A stretch of DNA of 64,000 nucleotides, taken from positions 78,216,168 to 78,280,167 of the forward strand of contig NC_088203.1 of the NCBI RefSeq assembly GCF_037126465.1. Direction: 5' to 3'. This document shows, one piece after another, positions 38,801-46,060 of the stretch. Position numbers and translations under genes: made by a program. Under the pieces are notes generated by a model, which was not told the DNA's origin, did no database searches, and was given only the letters and a program-made list of their open reading frames with translations. Source of the stretch: Ornithodoros turicata. Lineage: Eukaryota; Arthropoda; Arachnida; Ixodida; Argasidae. The stretch's first letter is position 1, and every line of letters starts with the position of its first letter.

Positions 38801-40004
38801 CAACAGCGCCGCGGAAGCAGCTCTCTCGTCTCGGAGACGGACGCGTATTGCGCTGCTGAGAGGAGATCGTCGTTCCGTACTTCGACGCCTCGTGACTCCC
38901 CTGGCTTCCCGCCAATGGACCGCTGGCATTCTCCCCCCACCTATGCTGAGCAGAGTTGATCCAGCGCTCGTTTTCAGCATGCCTCGACATACCTCTCGTC
39001 AAGATATCACATTAGTTCATTGAATGCACCTTGATGTGGCTTTTACAGCCCAGTGGCGTTACCACTCGAGACAAGTTGACTCTCCCCAATGCAGTCACTG
39101 CGGTGCTGTAGAAGATCTAGAGCACATTCTTCTCCATTGCTCACACTACCAACCTTCCCGAACCGTACACTCCCGATCCCTTAACGAGCTTGACTCTCGC
39201 CCCCTCTCACAAAATTGCTTGGTCCCTGGCCACATCCAGCCCACCAACGCTCTGCCCTCAAAGCTCTCTTCACCTTTCTGGACACCATAGGACTTCGATC
39301 CTTATTGTGAAGGGGCTCATTATTTCACTCCTCACATCACCACCAGCAACGGGGTAGAGTATCGCCCCTGGCGATGAAACTCCCCATTCATCATCTCGCA
39401 ATAAAGTTCTTGTTGCTGTTCATTTTAGTGAGCTGCGACTGTACTTTAGCTTTGTGGATTTATTCAGCTTGCATCGTGCTCGCATTTGTAGCAGGGAGAG
39501 GACACAGAAAAAGCACTGATGCAGACTGGCAGGGTTCATGATCGCAAAAACTAAATTAGCAGTACCAAACGTAAGGTTGCATTGATCTCTGAGTGCTGTC
39601 TTGTCATTTCTCCGACAGTGGGCATATCTGGAGCTTCAGTGCATGGTTCTCAAGGTCCCAAGGGGTCGTCCCAGGACTATACAGCAGAGACGTTGGCCAT
39701 CGCCGTGACTACGAGCATCGTCTCCTCCCTAGTTGTCGGCTTCATCAGTGGTTACATCTTCAGCCGGCGCTGCCGCAACGACGAAGATCCCGATGACACC
39801 TGCCAACCCGACGATTATGCCCGGTATCTGGACCGCGGAAGCGACTTGCACACCGAGGGGTTCCTCGCCCCTGCGACGGGGCGCCATCACAACAACGCCA
39901 AGCCCATCAACTTGGTGCTCAACGTACCTCCAAAAAACGGCAAGAATGCAAACAGCTCCGCAGATAACAAGCCCGTTCAGAAGGTGAAGAAGGTCTACTT
40001 ATAG
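8784..40004 (+). CDS. Sema1a: semaphorin-1A-like transmembrane guidance protein (18 exons, 5' end missing)
   Basis: Eighteen exons join in phase into about 747 residues ending at TAG 40002-40004: 8784-8880, 10282-10327, 10462-10524, 12096-12206, 13363-13450, 17382-17486, 17574-17662, 17776-17917, 19749-19827, 22244-22391, 23345-23466, 24005-24087, 25518-25734, 28200-28274, 29154-29218, 29619-29825, 32490-32609, 39619-40004. The sema beta-propeller covers about residues 1-463 ([62 protein letters not shown]). A Cys-rich PSI domain ([13 protein letters not shown]) follows, then a Pro/Ser/Gly stalk, one membrane helix (about residues 644-667) and a cytoplasmic tail of about 80 residues ending KKVYL. 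There is no Ig or thrombospondin domain, which is the class 1 invertebrate layout related to vertebrate Sema6. Known relatives signal through plexin A in axon guidance, with reverse signalling by the tail. The start codon, signal peptide and first sema strand are not in the annotated exons. All introns are GT-AG except the one after 17486 (GC-AG). Confidence 0.95.
9270..9330 (+). repeat. retroelement 3'-end repeat with hairpin
   Basis: It shares CCTGAAGAAGTGCAG, a short loop, CTGCAyGAAAGTCT and an AT-rich follow-on with the reverse complement of 61412-61462. The hairpin followed by GAAA resembles 3' termini of some LINE or Penelope-like retroelements. No coding sequence accompanies it. Confidence 0.55.
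10282..10327 (+). CDS. Sema1a: Sema-1a-like exon 2
   Basis: Acceptor CCTTCCAG, donor GTGAGA. It completes the split Arg and encodes [15 protein letters not shown] with a conserved N-glycosylation site (NIS). It is only 46 bases long and is fixed by the flanking phases and the family motif. Confidence 0.92.
10462..10524 (+). CDS. Sema1a: Sema-1a-like exon 3
   Basis: Phase 0 at both ends, donor GTAAGG. It encodes [20 protein letters not shown], the conserved semaphorin W-x4-D-x3-C block. The Cys is expected to pair with one in exon 4. Confidence 0.94.
11482..11878. mobile_element. short TIR element with AGGGTTGCCACC ends
   Basis: Starts TAGGGTTGCCACC and ends GGTGGCAACCCTA, about 0.4 kb, with subterminal AATACCGGC-type repeats near both ends. 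It is non-coding and lies in the intron between exons 3 and 4, a typical non-autonomous DNA transposon. A target duplication could not be settled. Confidence 0.65.
12096..12206 (+). CDS. Sema1a: Sema-1a-like exon 4
   Basis: Acceptor AACAACAG, donor GTAAGT, phase 0 at both ends. It encodes [13 protein letters not shown], then [20 protein letters not shown]. The CQNYIRVL and CGTN-PLCR motifs are hallmarks of the sema domain. Confidence 0.96.
12880..13362. other. intron sequence with G-rich and T-rich tracts
   Basis: AT-rich intron DNA with a G8 run near 13067-13074 and a T run at 13260-13267. The ACACCCTGTATG sequence near 12876 resembles one end of the long-TIR element at 15650, but no partner end was found. 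Confidence 0.35.
13363..13450 (+). CDS. Sema1a: Sema-1a-like exon 5
   Basis: Acceptor ACTTTGCAG, donor GTATGC. It encodes [20 protein letters not shown] and then NHNSTSTFA, the conserved G-x-CPFDP-x-HNST block with a glycosylation site. Confidence 0.96.
13758..14758. mobile_element. Tigger/pogo-type MITE, 1.0 kb, with nested insertion
   Basis: Ends CAGTGAAACCTCC and GGAGGTTTTACTG are inverted, and TA flanks each side (13756-13757 and 14759-14760), as for Tc1/mariner-pogo elements. The subterminal TTGGACACC/GTGTCCTAC and GTCCGACA motifs recur inside. No transposase is encoded. A second inverted-repeat element is inserted at about 13954-14205. Confidence 0.8.
13954..14205. mobile_element. small inverted-repeat element nested in the Tigger MITE
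   Basis: CCTCTGTATGCAATAAGG at 13961 onward is perfectly inverted at the right end (…CATACAGAGG, to 14197); the perfect arm is at least 26 bp. The right arm overlaps a perfect 22-bp palindrome (half site GGGGATAAGTC, 14156-14177). Non-coding. Confidence 0.7.
15650..16533. mobile_element. foldback element with about 0.33-kb terminal inverted repeats
   Basis: Begins TATACAGGGTG and ends CACCCTGTATA. The arms (15650 to about 15985 and about 16200 to 16533) are imperfect inverted copies over about 330 bp: GGTTTTACTGCAGAAAATTA matches the inverted right end, and GCTAATTTTGCTAATTGAGC is mirrored near 16370. Only about 0.2 kb is unique. It has no transposase and no recognisable ORF. Flanking TA suggests a TA target. 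It sits in the intron between exons 5 and 6. Confidence 0.85.
16534..17381. other. intron sequence without recognised feature
   Basis: AT-rich intron DNA running into the exon 6 acceptor. No repeat or open frame could be assigned. Confidence 0.4.
17382..17486 (+). CDS. Sema1a: Sema-1a-like exon 6, GC donor
   Basis: Acceptor TTTTTTGCAG. It encodes [20 protein letters not shown], then [15 protein letters not shown]. The frame and homology force the exon to end at 17486, where the intron begins GCAAGT rather than GT. The next exon restores Ala-Pro-Asn in phase. Confidence 0.95.
17574..17662 (+). CDS. Sema1a: Sema-1a-like exon 7
   Basis: It encodes [20 protein letters not shown], then [10 protein letters not shown] (the FVSS and [11 protein letters not shown] motifs). 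Donor GTACAC; it leaves in phase 0. The upstream GC-AG intron is only 87 bases long. Confidence 0.96.
17776..17917 (+). CDS. Sema1a: Sema-1a-like exon 8
   Basis: Acceptor CCTGTAG. It encodes [20 protein letters not shown], then [19 protein letters not shown] and IPFYFNEI. These are core sema motifs with two conserved Cys and an N-glycosylation site (NCS). Donor GTGAGT. Confidence 0.97.
18113..18991. mobile_element. hAT-like non-autonomous element with target duplication
   Basis: The 9-mer ATTAGGAAT occurs at 18113-18121 and again at 18983-18991, bracketing a segment full of TTCGAAT/GAATATTCG-type words near both ends and rich in inverted repeats. An 8-9 bp duplication fits the hAT superfamily (usually 8 bp). 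Inside, GAAGCCGACTTGCAGAA-like units occur twice (about 18727 and 18816). Non-coding. Confidence 0.65.
19440..19690 (+). repeat. probable LINE 3'-end remnant
   Basis: A T-rich segment ending GCGCCTCAATAAAAATAAAAG, the style of a retroposon tail with a polyadenylation-like signal. No reverse-transcriptase frame is left, so the family is unknown. Confidence 0.4.
19749..19827 (+). CDS. Sema1a: Sema-1a-like exon 9
   Basis: It completes the Gln codon of EIQST and encodes [20 protein letters not shown], then VFTTP. Donor GTAAGT is one base before a competing CAG; phase and the next exon ([11 protein letters not shown]) select it. Confidence 0.94.
20224..20537. mobile_element. TIR element with GCGCCATCTTGTTTCCG arms
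   Basis: The left arm (20224-20256) and right arm (about 20505-20537) are inverted: CCAAG…GCGCCATCTTGTTTCCG against CGGAAACAAGATGGCGC…CTTGG. The interior is about 0.25 kb, GC-rich and non-coding. It lies in the intron between exons 9 and 10. Confidence 0.65.
21228..21402. mobile_element. short Tigger-type MITE
   Basis: Ends CAGTCAAACTCCTTTACAAC and GTTTGAGTG are inverted and TA-flanked, 175 bp. The TTACAACGAAACTC and ATTCGTTGTAGTGG motifs match the style of the larger element at 44493. Confidence 0.75.
21856..22196. mobile_element. TIR element of the 'GGGTTAAACCC' family, copy 1
   Basis: Left end near TTAGAACCTTCTTTTTTAGG with GGTTAAACCCAG; right end ACCCGAAAACACAAGAGCCT, inverted with about 70 percent identity. 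The internal CCAAAGTGCAAAGTCGGGCA and ACCAATAAGG match the copy at 34.86 kb. Non-coding. Confidence 0.65.
22244..22391 (+). CDS. Sema1a: Sema-1a-like exon 10
   Basis: It encodes [20 protein letters not shown], then [17 protein letters not shown] and KVPEPRPGQ. The GSAVCAF and PRPG motifs are diagnostic of semaphorins. Donor GTAGAG. Confidence 0.97.
22900..23200 (+). repeat. possible retroelement 3' remnant
   Basis: An open stretch (frame at 22914-23171) ends at a stop followed by AAATAAATGAAATGAAATGA, a short tandem tail typical of non-LTR retroposons. I do not recognise the encoded segment. Confidence 0.35.
23345..23466 (+). CDS. Sema1a: Sema-1a-like exon 11
   Basis: Acceptor TTCATGCAG, donor GTGAGT. 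It encodes [20 protein letters not shown], then [20 protein letters not shown], the conserved C-x-N-x2-LPD and HPLMD segment. Confidence 0.97.
24005..24087 (+). CDS. Sema1a: Sema-1a-like exon 12
   Basis: Acceptor ACTTATAG, donor GTAGGT. It encodes [20 protein letters not shown], then DVLFIGT, a late blade of the propeller. Confidence 0.95.
24832..25325. mobile_element. TIR element of the 'GGGTTAAACCC' family, copy 2
   Basis: TAGGGTTCTTCATTTTCGGG at the left is mirrored by GCCCGAAAACGAAGAACCCT at the right (one or two mismatches). Internal CCCGAATTC-like stretches recur. It is about 0.5 kb, non-coding, in the intron between exons 12 and 13. Confidence 0.8.
25518..25734 (+). CDS. Sema1a: Sema-1a-like exon 13
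   Basis: Acceptor TTGTGCAG, donor GTACGT. It encodes [10 protein letters not shown], a Gly-rich insertion, then [10 protein letters not shown] and [20 protein letters not shown] with AKTC. It closes the propeller and starts the PSI domain. Its codons are richer in G and C than the surrounding intron. Confidence 0.96.
25830..26620 (+). mobile_element. Tigger remnant with HTH fragment
   Basis: Left part GGTGGAATCTCCC resembles Tigger termini. At 26150-26260 a frame reads [19 protein letters not shown], like the first helix-turn-helix (CENP-B N type) of pogo/Tigger transposases, then breaks at a T-rich insertion. GTGGAACTCCTGATAATTGG near 26594 may be another end-like segment. Clearly dead. Confidence 0.55.
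27557..27630. mobile_element. Tigger-like terminal fragment (left end)
   Basis: TAGTGGACTCTCATTAATTC then GAACTCGAGGGGG, preceded by TA. It pairs in sequence with the inverted end at 31810-31873, but host exons 14-16 lie between, so the two ends probably belong to different copies. Confidence 0.5.
28200..28274 (+). CDS. Sema1a: Sema-1a-like exon 14 (PSI domain)
   Basis: It encodes [20 protein letters not shown], then NPPLR, the PSI cysteine motif. Acceptor CAATTTCAG, donor GTAATG. The phase (one base in, two out) matches its neighbours. Confidence 0.97.
29154..29218 (+). CDS. Sema1a: Sema-1a-like exon 15
   Basis: It encodes [20 protein letters not shown] and a Gln, the end of the PSI region. 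Acceptor AAAACAG, donor GTGAGT. The phase is consistent on both sides. Confidence 0.9.
29619..29825 (+). CDS. Sema1a: Sema-1a-like exon 16 (extracellular stalk)
   Basis: Acceptor GATCTTAG, donor GTTAGT. It encodes a low-complexity stalk with a short Cys cluster ([12 protein letters not shown]), Pro-rich and Asp/Ser stretches and [12 protein letters not shown]. The assignment rests on correct phase with exons 15 and 17 and an open frame; family conservation is low here. Confidence 0.8.
29983..30001. repeat. (GGT)n microsatellite
   Basis: About six GGT units in the intron between exons 16 and 17. Confidence 0.8.
30239..30397 (+). pseudogene. possible RING-finger-like fragment
   Basis: An open stretch from ATG 30239 reads [10 protein letters not shown] then [14 protein letters not shown], resembling part of a RING finger (C-x-H-x2-C spacing). 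The stop at 30395 follows quickly, the expected second Cys pair (CPxC) is absent, and it lies in a semaphorin intron. Probably a decayed retrocopy or coincidence. Confidence 0.25.
31810..31873. mobile_element. Tigger-like terminal fragment (right end)
   Basis: CCCCGTCGAGTCTGGGTTAA then TGGGATTGCACTG followed by TA. It is the inverted counterpart of the 27557 end. The sequence to its left (31.0-31.8 kb) is probably the body of the same copy, but its left end was not found. Confidence 0.5.
32490..32609 (+). CDS. Sema1a: Sema-1a-like exon 17 (stalk)
   Basis: Acceptor GTGTGTCAG, donor GTGAGC. In the phase set by exon 16 it encodes [20 protein letters not shown], then [20 protein letters not shown], a Gly/Pro/His linker. 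Recognition rests on splice sites, phase and GC-rich composition. It could be alternatively spliced: skipping it keeps the frame because it is 120 bases long. Confidence 0.75.
33265..33678. repeat. inverted pair of dispersed repeat copies
   Basis: 33265-33394 and 33572-33678 are inverted copies sharing AAATAAAGAAATGCA, TTAACGTAACAG, CTGTTTAATCAG, AGTGCCAGA and CGACTCTCGCA, with about 180 bp between. The left arm has about 24 extra bases including TTTCGTCCATCATACGACC. This resembles the terminal repeats of Penelope-like elements, which can be inverted. No coding part remains. Confidence 0.6.
34542..34680. mobile_element. 139-bp foldback MITE
   Basis: GGGCCTGCTTGCACGAAACT at the left is mirrored by AGTTTCATGCAAGCGGGCCC at the right; the inverted arms run about 43 bp through TTGAGTGCAACACTCAACGA. 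It is non-coding and small enough to form a single hairpin. Confidence 0.8.
34765..35434. mobile_element. TIR element of the 'GGGTTAAACCC' family, copy 3 (outer)
   Basis: Left GCTAGGGTTATACCTGGTAA; right ACATAAAACCTGAAAACACA then GGGGTCTAC. The internal GCCAAAGTGCAAATTCAGCC then ACCAATACGG matches copy 1. It is interrupted at 34952-35286 by a related element. Confidence 0.6.
34952..35286. mobile_element. TIR element of the 'GGGTTAAACCC' family, copy 4 (nested)
   Basis: TTAGAGCCTGAAGTTTTAGG and AAAAACTTCAGGCTCTA are inverted ends of an AT-rich, non-coding element of about 335 bp containing TACCCGATT repeats. It is inserted in copy 3. Confidence 0.75.
35692..36165. mobile_element. hAT (Charlie-like) MITE
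   Basis: Starts CAGTGTTTTCCAAACTGTGG and ends CGGTTTGGGAAGCACTG, the classic hAT terminal pattern, with internal GGGTCGCG motifs near both ends. Flanks GCATAGA and GCATAAA are a near-match target duplication. 474 bp, non-coding. Confidence 0.85.
36217..36250. repeat. perfect 34-bp AT-rich palindrome
   Basis: The half site AAAATTTATCCTTAAAT is followed directly by its exact reverse complement. Function unknown; it may be the remnant of a small foldback element. Confidence 0.85.
37190..37460 (+). repeat. tRNA-derived SINE copy 3
   Basis: GCCAAGGTCGTGCTAAAGAC, box B GGTTTGAATCC (37245-37255), CACCGGCTGTGCTGTCTGAG, a CAGTTCCTCCCGAAGTCGGC segment and the tail TTGCTTCGCGGCGCTAGCGC then GGAATAATAAAAAAA. 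Same subfamily as the 5.2-kb copy; better preserved. Confidence 0.85.
38440..39425 (+). pseudogene. LINE 3' fragment: RNase H and terminal zinc knuckle
   Basis: Frames read [38 protein letters not shown], then after a stop (TAG 38730) [20 protein letters not shown], followed by [17 protein letters not shown]. This is the C-terminal RNase H plus CCHC knuckle of a non-LTR retrotransposon ORF2. The final catalytic Asp (normally after NExA) is Asn here and there are several stops, so it is dead. It ends near TCTCGCAATAAAGTTCTTGT, a probable polyadenylated 3' end. It lies in the last semaphorin intron in the sense orientation. Confidence 0.85.
39619..40004 (+). CDS. Sema1a: Sema-1a-like terminal exon 18 (TM and cytoplasmic tail)
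   Basis: Acceptor TCTCCGACAG. It encodes a short Gly/Ser-rich juxtamembrane piece, the membrane helix [20 protein letters not shown] plus YIF (39692-39761), the stop-transfer SRRC, a tail of about 80 residues with Asp/Tyr-rich and Lys-rich parts, and the terminus KKVYL. The tail is the part linked to reverse signalling in known class 1 semaphorins. Confidence 0.96.
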
Positions 40005-43000
40005 CCAGCAACATCTTCACACTGAAGGAAACAATATGCAATGACTTACTTATCACCACAGTGGCTAACTTCTCAGTTGTATAATTGTGTGCGTGCGTGT
40101 GTGTGAGCGTGCATACCACCGAATTTCAATGCCTTTACGTGGCAACACGGCGTTGTAGCCAACTTATTACGAAGAGAAACACGTCCTACGAATAGACTTA
40201 GTGTCCAGACTTGGTGTCCATTTTTTCGATCTTGAAAACCTCGGTGAAAACAAGTGACGTTTTGACTGCTTTGTGGCAAAGACTGCGAGAATGTGTCGAG
40301 CTAACAACATTTGTGATGTGCATAGAGAAGCAGGACAGTGCACATCGTGTGTCCAGCACTGCAAATTGTGAACGTCGCGGTAAAGCCAAAAAAAAAGAAA
40401 AGGTGAACCAGAAGACTACAGGAGGTGACGAGTGTTAAACTCACTGCGTTTCCGTAACTGCGGAGCGACACGCTAGGCTGGAAAGCAACGAGGCATCTAG
40501 TCGCACGAGCCTCGAGGGTCGGATCTTCCAAGGCTAGTGCTTGCGTGGAAAGAAAAAAATTAATAAAAATATAGCGACACTGTGCCACACGAAAAAAGGC
40601 AAACAGAAAGAAGCCGTACGGCTCTCTGGACAGCTTGTGTTTATTAGTCGCATTTTCAAATTCCCCCAAATTCTTCTTTCCTATGCTACACAGTGCCGTG
40701 ACAGCTGGTACTGCCAGTTTATGTGGTGATTTTTGTTGATGTAAAGTAGTTGTGTGCAGTTTTGATGTGTATTTACGCCCTTCTTGTGAAATTCTCACAT
40801 TCCACTGGAACTTTGGCAGATGAGGGAAATGAGCATCATTTTTATAACTTATCAGAATTAATTTTATTTTGCGCTCTAACGCCACTATTGCAAAAATTTT
40901 TTGACGAAAGATGAACTTTTACGTTGCATCACATAATTAAAATGCTTAATGGCTCTAAGTATAATTTTTAAAGTGCCACTCTGGACTAAATGAATGACTG
41001 TTACTTCATTTCATATCATAAGTCAGTGTCGTCAGTGAACATTACACACCTCCGAAAATATTTTGAAACAAAAAAATCCATGCAAAACTTCATAGACGAG
41101 ATCTTTCAAAACTTTGCTAAACTTTCAGAAGCAACAAGAGTAGGTGATGTTCTCTAACATATGTCTCCCAACACAGTGTCATGCACCTTCACGGTCTCCG
41201 CTCCCCTCCTCACTTTCGAAGACTTCCAGCAACTGTGGTGAGGAGTCGGGGAAGCGTCCTTTTAGGAGCAGCGTTTCGAGACGGATAACTGATTGTGCAT
41301 ATTGTGACCTCACACTTCACAAAATTAGAGTTAATTCTGGAATACTTCCGCATAAAATGGAGAGAGAAAATGTTTTCTGAGAATACAATGTGAGGGATTC
41401 TGGTGGGATTCCGGCGACACAACATTTAGTCAGTGGTGGCACTTTGAGGGTCTGTCTGTAGCCGAGCACGAGCAGACACGCCCCATCTTAATTGTACATT
41501 TTTTATTTTTATGTTTTTCTGTACAGAATACTCTCTATGCTCACAGCTGAGCCTCGGATTCCTAGTCTTTGAAGACCAGGCTGGTTATTTGTAAGGCACT
41601 GGATGTTTACTTTGCTCATTCTTAAGTGTTGTCATTCTTTCACTTTTTCGTATCATGTTGGCTTGATTATTTGTACAGAGAAGTGAACAAACATTTAATG
41701 GGCATATCTGTGACGCCAGGCCGTAATGGGTGCCTTTTTCTAGACAGTAATTCATAAGATCAGTTGACGTTCCAGCTTGCTGGCAAAGCTATATACATCT
41801 AAATCATGGATGCTGAAGCCCTGATTGCTACCATAGATACAAGAGGATGCTCTGCTGATAACAAACGGTATTGCGCAGCATGCTTAGTGCGCTATTAAGG
41901 TGTTGATCCTGCACTACATGAAATGTGCTTCTGTAGGCTGTATGCAGTGACATGCATAGGCATCGGTAGCATTACAGTGATCCAAAGATTCCAGAGGTGG
42001 ACTGTAGAGGTGTCATTGCTAAATTGTTAAATTTATTATCTGTACCAGTGAATTTAAACATTTTTCACCAGATTGCACTGTGAAACCTGCTGATAACAAT
42101 GCTGCGAATACAACCACAATACATACTTCCACTGTGGTTCCAAAATTCGTATGGTTTATAGCCCAGGCTGAAGTCCTGGTTCTGGCAGCCATTTTCTTCG
42201 TCAGGCATTCACGGTATCAGCTACTGTACTAAAAACTTAAATTTAAATGAGTAACTGCTGTTCTCCACATGTTTCAGTATGCAGGATTGTTTTAAGCAGG
42301 TTTTGCCGTGGTTGCAATCTGCTCGGGTACTGCAGGGAGAGCTGTTGATTGGCCACATCGCGGGCCATTTATGAACTGTTCTTGTAGTTCTACATACATT
42401 TGAATGGATAGACACCTTTTGAAAGCATTTTTGACTTTTAGAAGTCTTCTAAACTCTAATGCTCGCAATTGATACTGGTTGTCGAATAAAAAGGTAATTG
42501 TCACATGATTCATAAGTTAGACACCGACTACACAATATCATTGAAAACAATTTCAGATGTCTTGTACATGTAGGCAGCTTTCATCATATAATGTATGTAC
42601 ATTATCTTGTGTTCATTCAGTCTGCGCAGTGCTGTCTTTGTTTTGCAACCTGTTTTGTAAGAAAACTGAATAATGTGCGAGAGTCTGTAAATACCCATCA
42701 CATTATGCCCACAAAACACGCTCTTGCGCATGTGTACTATTTTGCTTTTCATCATCTGTCATTCATGAAAGAGCTGCCAAGTAAACTTTTGTCAAATAGC
42801 TACCATCCTCGTCCAGTAATAATACTATAGTGACAATAATGTTGTACACAACCCTGCCCTCCTTCAATAGGTTACTTACGATGATGTAGGAAAGTGTGTG
42901 CAAATTATCTTCTTTATTTGCAGCAACGCAAGAGACAGGAATGGTAGTAATGACGCAGAAACTGTAAGTGTACACGCCCTCAGATAACTGACATATTGTT

Positions 43001-43650
43001 GTACAGGTACGTTGATGTTAATATCATAATAAAAATTTTCATGGTCCAGCATTGCCAGTTACCCTGTGCTTTCACATGCTATTCATTTGTGGGGCATCGA
43101 CGTTAGACAGGGGCACCAACATTTCCAAAGGGTGTGGAATATTTTTTTGCATCAGAGCGTCAAGCTAGAGGCCTAGCCTTGCTGACAAGGTCCTGACTGT
43201 TTTCTGCTTTTGTGGTGGCATTTACTACCTCGCCGATGCAGTAATGTTCTCCATTGTAAACTTTGATGACCATATCCGCAACTTAGTGTCTGGGCATCAT
43301 CATGGGCATCTCTGTCTGGGCACCTTATAATTCAGGTTTTGCGGAAAATATTTTGTGTCGCGTGTGCCCCACAGTGCTTCTGTGGAGGTACCCCGAACAG
43401 GGTTCCCAAGTAGCTTCGTTGTTCCATTACCACAGTTGCTCGTGACTTACAGGTCGCTACGATGATACTAACATAGTTTCCTCTAAATAGGATACCTGTT
43501 AGCTAAGCGGGTATTCTGTGAGAACAGTGAACTTACGCTTGAACAGCTTCACAACAGAACTTGAGAACAGCTTTACTTACGGGTGTAACACAACTCCTGG
43601 GAATGTCGGCATGCTAGTGGCCAAGTAAGCTTGCAACTCGTCAAACACAT
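40005..43650 (+). other. probable Sema-1a-like 3' UTR and downstream DNA
   Basis: AT-rich DNA with no recognisable coding frame. Candidate polyadenylation signals AATAAA occur at 40562-40567, 42485-42490 and 43028-43033; which is used cannot be read from sequence. No clear transposon was identified here. Confidence 0.45.
40562..40567 (+). promoter_or_regulatory. candidate polyadenylation signal AATAAA
   Basis: First AATAAA after the semaphorin stop codon, 558 bases downstream. Confidence 0.4.
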
Positions 43651-44492
43651 GGTCATTGTTTGGTCATTGTTTGGTCATTGTTGTCACACACGTGGTCATC
43701 ATCACTGCTTTCTCTCCTTTTGTTGCTGATGCAGAGACTTCAGGCATTATACGAGAGGATGCTGATGAGTTCTCGGGCCGACAAGGACGAACGCGGCCTA
43801 TAGAGTCCGAATCCTTTATTACAATTAGACATATTCACCTCGATGTTCAACGCACTTGGCACATCCTTCCTGAACTTAACTCCGTCAATCGTTCCTTGAA
43901 GGGGCTATCGCATCCGTCGCGATCGATTCCGAAACTACCGTGCCATATTTTTCTCCTTGTTCATCACCGACAATGACGCTAAAAGTCCGACGCGAATTAG
44001 TACATTTTAAGTCAAATTAGTACAATTAGCGAAGTAGTTTACGTGCAATTTAATATAATGCATGGCAAGAGCAGACGACGTATGTTGAGAGCATTCCGGA
44101 ATTCCCTCTCTGATGAAAACGTCACTTGGACAGGGCCAATCAGTAAAACTTGACGCGGACAAAGGCCATGAGGGAGTGGCAGAAAGACCCTTGGCGTCCG
44201 CAGGTCACGTAGAGGTCTGAGATCGGCTCGTGGAATACTGTTTCTGGTTAGCTTCGTACGTGTTTGTACAGCCAGGAGCGGAACACCAGTAGTAAGCACT
44301 GACCACAAGTATCAGGAAACGCACAAGGAGCCTGGACACCATTAAATTACTAATTAATTAGCAATTAAGACCCCCACGGTAATTGGGACCATCCAGTGAG
44401 TCACCACACTAATTGGGGAGCATCTAACTCGTGTCGAGACCACCCTGCATGTTTAGGGATACTCTTGGTTCTAAAAAGTAAAAAAATAGCTA
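43651..44492. other. intergenic, no feature recognised
   Basis: TGGTCATTGTTTGGTCATTG is a short tandem (about 43650-43680). Open frames are short and overlapping. Confidence 0.4.
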
Positions 44493-45407
44493 CAGTCGAA
44501 CCTCGATATAACTAAACCCACAGGGACTGCAATTTCTATCGTTGTATCGAACTTTTCGTTGCACCGAATTCAAGGTCACGGGTCGCGACCTTTGCGAGGG
44601 CGCGCGCTGTACATAAACGTCGATAACTCCTGCGATGCGGAAAAGTTTTTCGTGAAAAATGACAGCAACTACAAATACAGCGCCAAAGTGCACCTACGGT
44701 ATTTTATTCTTGCGCGAAATAGCCAGTTATACGCGTCTGCGTCGTGCCTAGAAGACGCAGTATCACGCATTGTTCGTATGCCGCCGAAGCCTCCGCAGCT
44801 TTCTTCATAACGTGTTGCGATCTCCCACAAACCTTCTACGTCTATGACAGTGTGTTTTCCGCAAGGCTCTCCGTTGCTACGGCATGTTTGTCCCCGTCAA
44901 GAAAATCCTCTAGGCTGATTTCATCACTTATGCCGCCATGTGAACGAAGCATTTTCCACGCGCGCGATGGTGCCTTGTGTCTCGTGCTCTTTTTACTTCG
45001 CTACAACCGGACAGTTCATAACAAGCGCGAAAAGGAGAAGCCTCGGAAGAAAATTCCTAACCTTCCAATGACTCAGACTTCCTTTTGTAGGCACCCGATT
45101 CCTCCCGACCCTAATCGCGCGTGCCATCTTTCGCCGCGGGAACAGGACGCTGCTTGCGCCCTTTGTTTTCATGACCCTAAAGTCGGCTTTGGGGTCATAA
45201 ACCTTATCTTATTCTTTCGCTGTATCGAGGCGGCTAAAAAGATAGATAGATGGATAGATAGATAGGCGGAGATATGGCTAAAAAGTGTTTTGTTGTAGCG
45301 GGAGTTAAAATACATTGATCTCTATGGCCCTCTGCCATGAAATCCAATTTATTTCGCGCTATTGCGAATTTCGTTATATCGCGTTTCGTTGTAATGAGAT
45401 TTGACTG
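44493..45407. mobile_element. Tigger-type non-autonomous element, 915 bp
   Basis: CAGTCGAACCTCGATATAAC at the left and GTTATATCGCG…GAGATTTGACTG at the right are inverted, with TA on both sides (44491-44492, 45408-45409). Inside are ATCGTTGTATCGAACTTTTC and TTATATCGCGTTTCGTTGTA subterminal repeats and a GATA microsatellite (about 45240-45264). No transposase, so it needs one in trans; the element at 47.6 kb is of the same superfamily. Confidence 0.85.
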
Positions 45408-45654
45408 TAGATAGAGTGGAGAGAAGCAGTTTATTTGAAAATCAACGATGCCAGCTCGAAGAAATCGCTCCGTAAAGGACAGCTGACCATCGACCTCCAT
45501 GTTGCTCGTTGGCGGCTGGTAGTTACAGAGATCGACGACAGGTGGCTATCTAGTTGCAAGGCATCACAACAGATGGCACCACCATCCACTTCTCGGCGAT
45601 ATGCGTGGAAGACAGAAAAAACGACAAAATACTAGCATTTGGTAAAAATTTCAA

Positions 45655-46060
45655 TAAGAAAGACACTGCTAAACAAGTCTAAACATGCGAGAGTGCTTAC
45701 AAAACATTGGGGGAAAGGCGTAACTGCTACGACAAATGCTAAACAAGTCTAAACATCTGAGAGCATGGAGAAAAGGCTTAAGATGAGCGCTTAGGCATAA
45801 TCACTGCGTAACCGCACATCGCTACAAAACTCAACGGCTAAGACAAGATGCAGACAACAACAAAACACTAGACGTGGCAAGGAAGGCACTGCTAAACAAG
45901 TCCAGACATACTCGTCGGGGGAAAAGGCCCAACCGCTGCACAGCGCTAAACATACGACAGCACGGAGGAAACACCTCACATCGGGGAAAAGGCTTAAGAC
46001 GAGCGCAGAGCTAGGTAAAAATGCGCCAAGACCAGACACCTAACTTAAACTGGGCCAAAC
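45655..46060. repeat. degenerate repeat array with TGCTAAACAAGTC units
   Basis: TGCTAAACAAGTCTAAACAT at about 45667 and 45737 and TGCTAAACAAGTCCAGACAT at about 45890, with related GGGGAAAAGGC and AAAAGGCTTAAGA words between. Similar CTAAACACGTCCAAACAT words occur at 47050-47200, flanking the orphan minus-strand ORFs. Confidence 0.5.
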
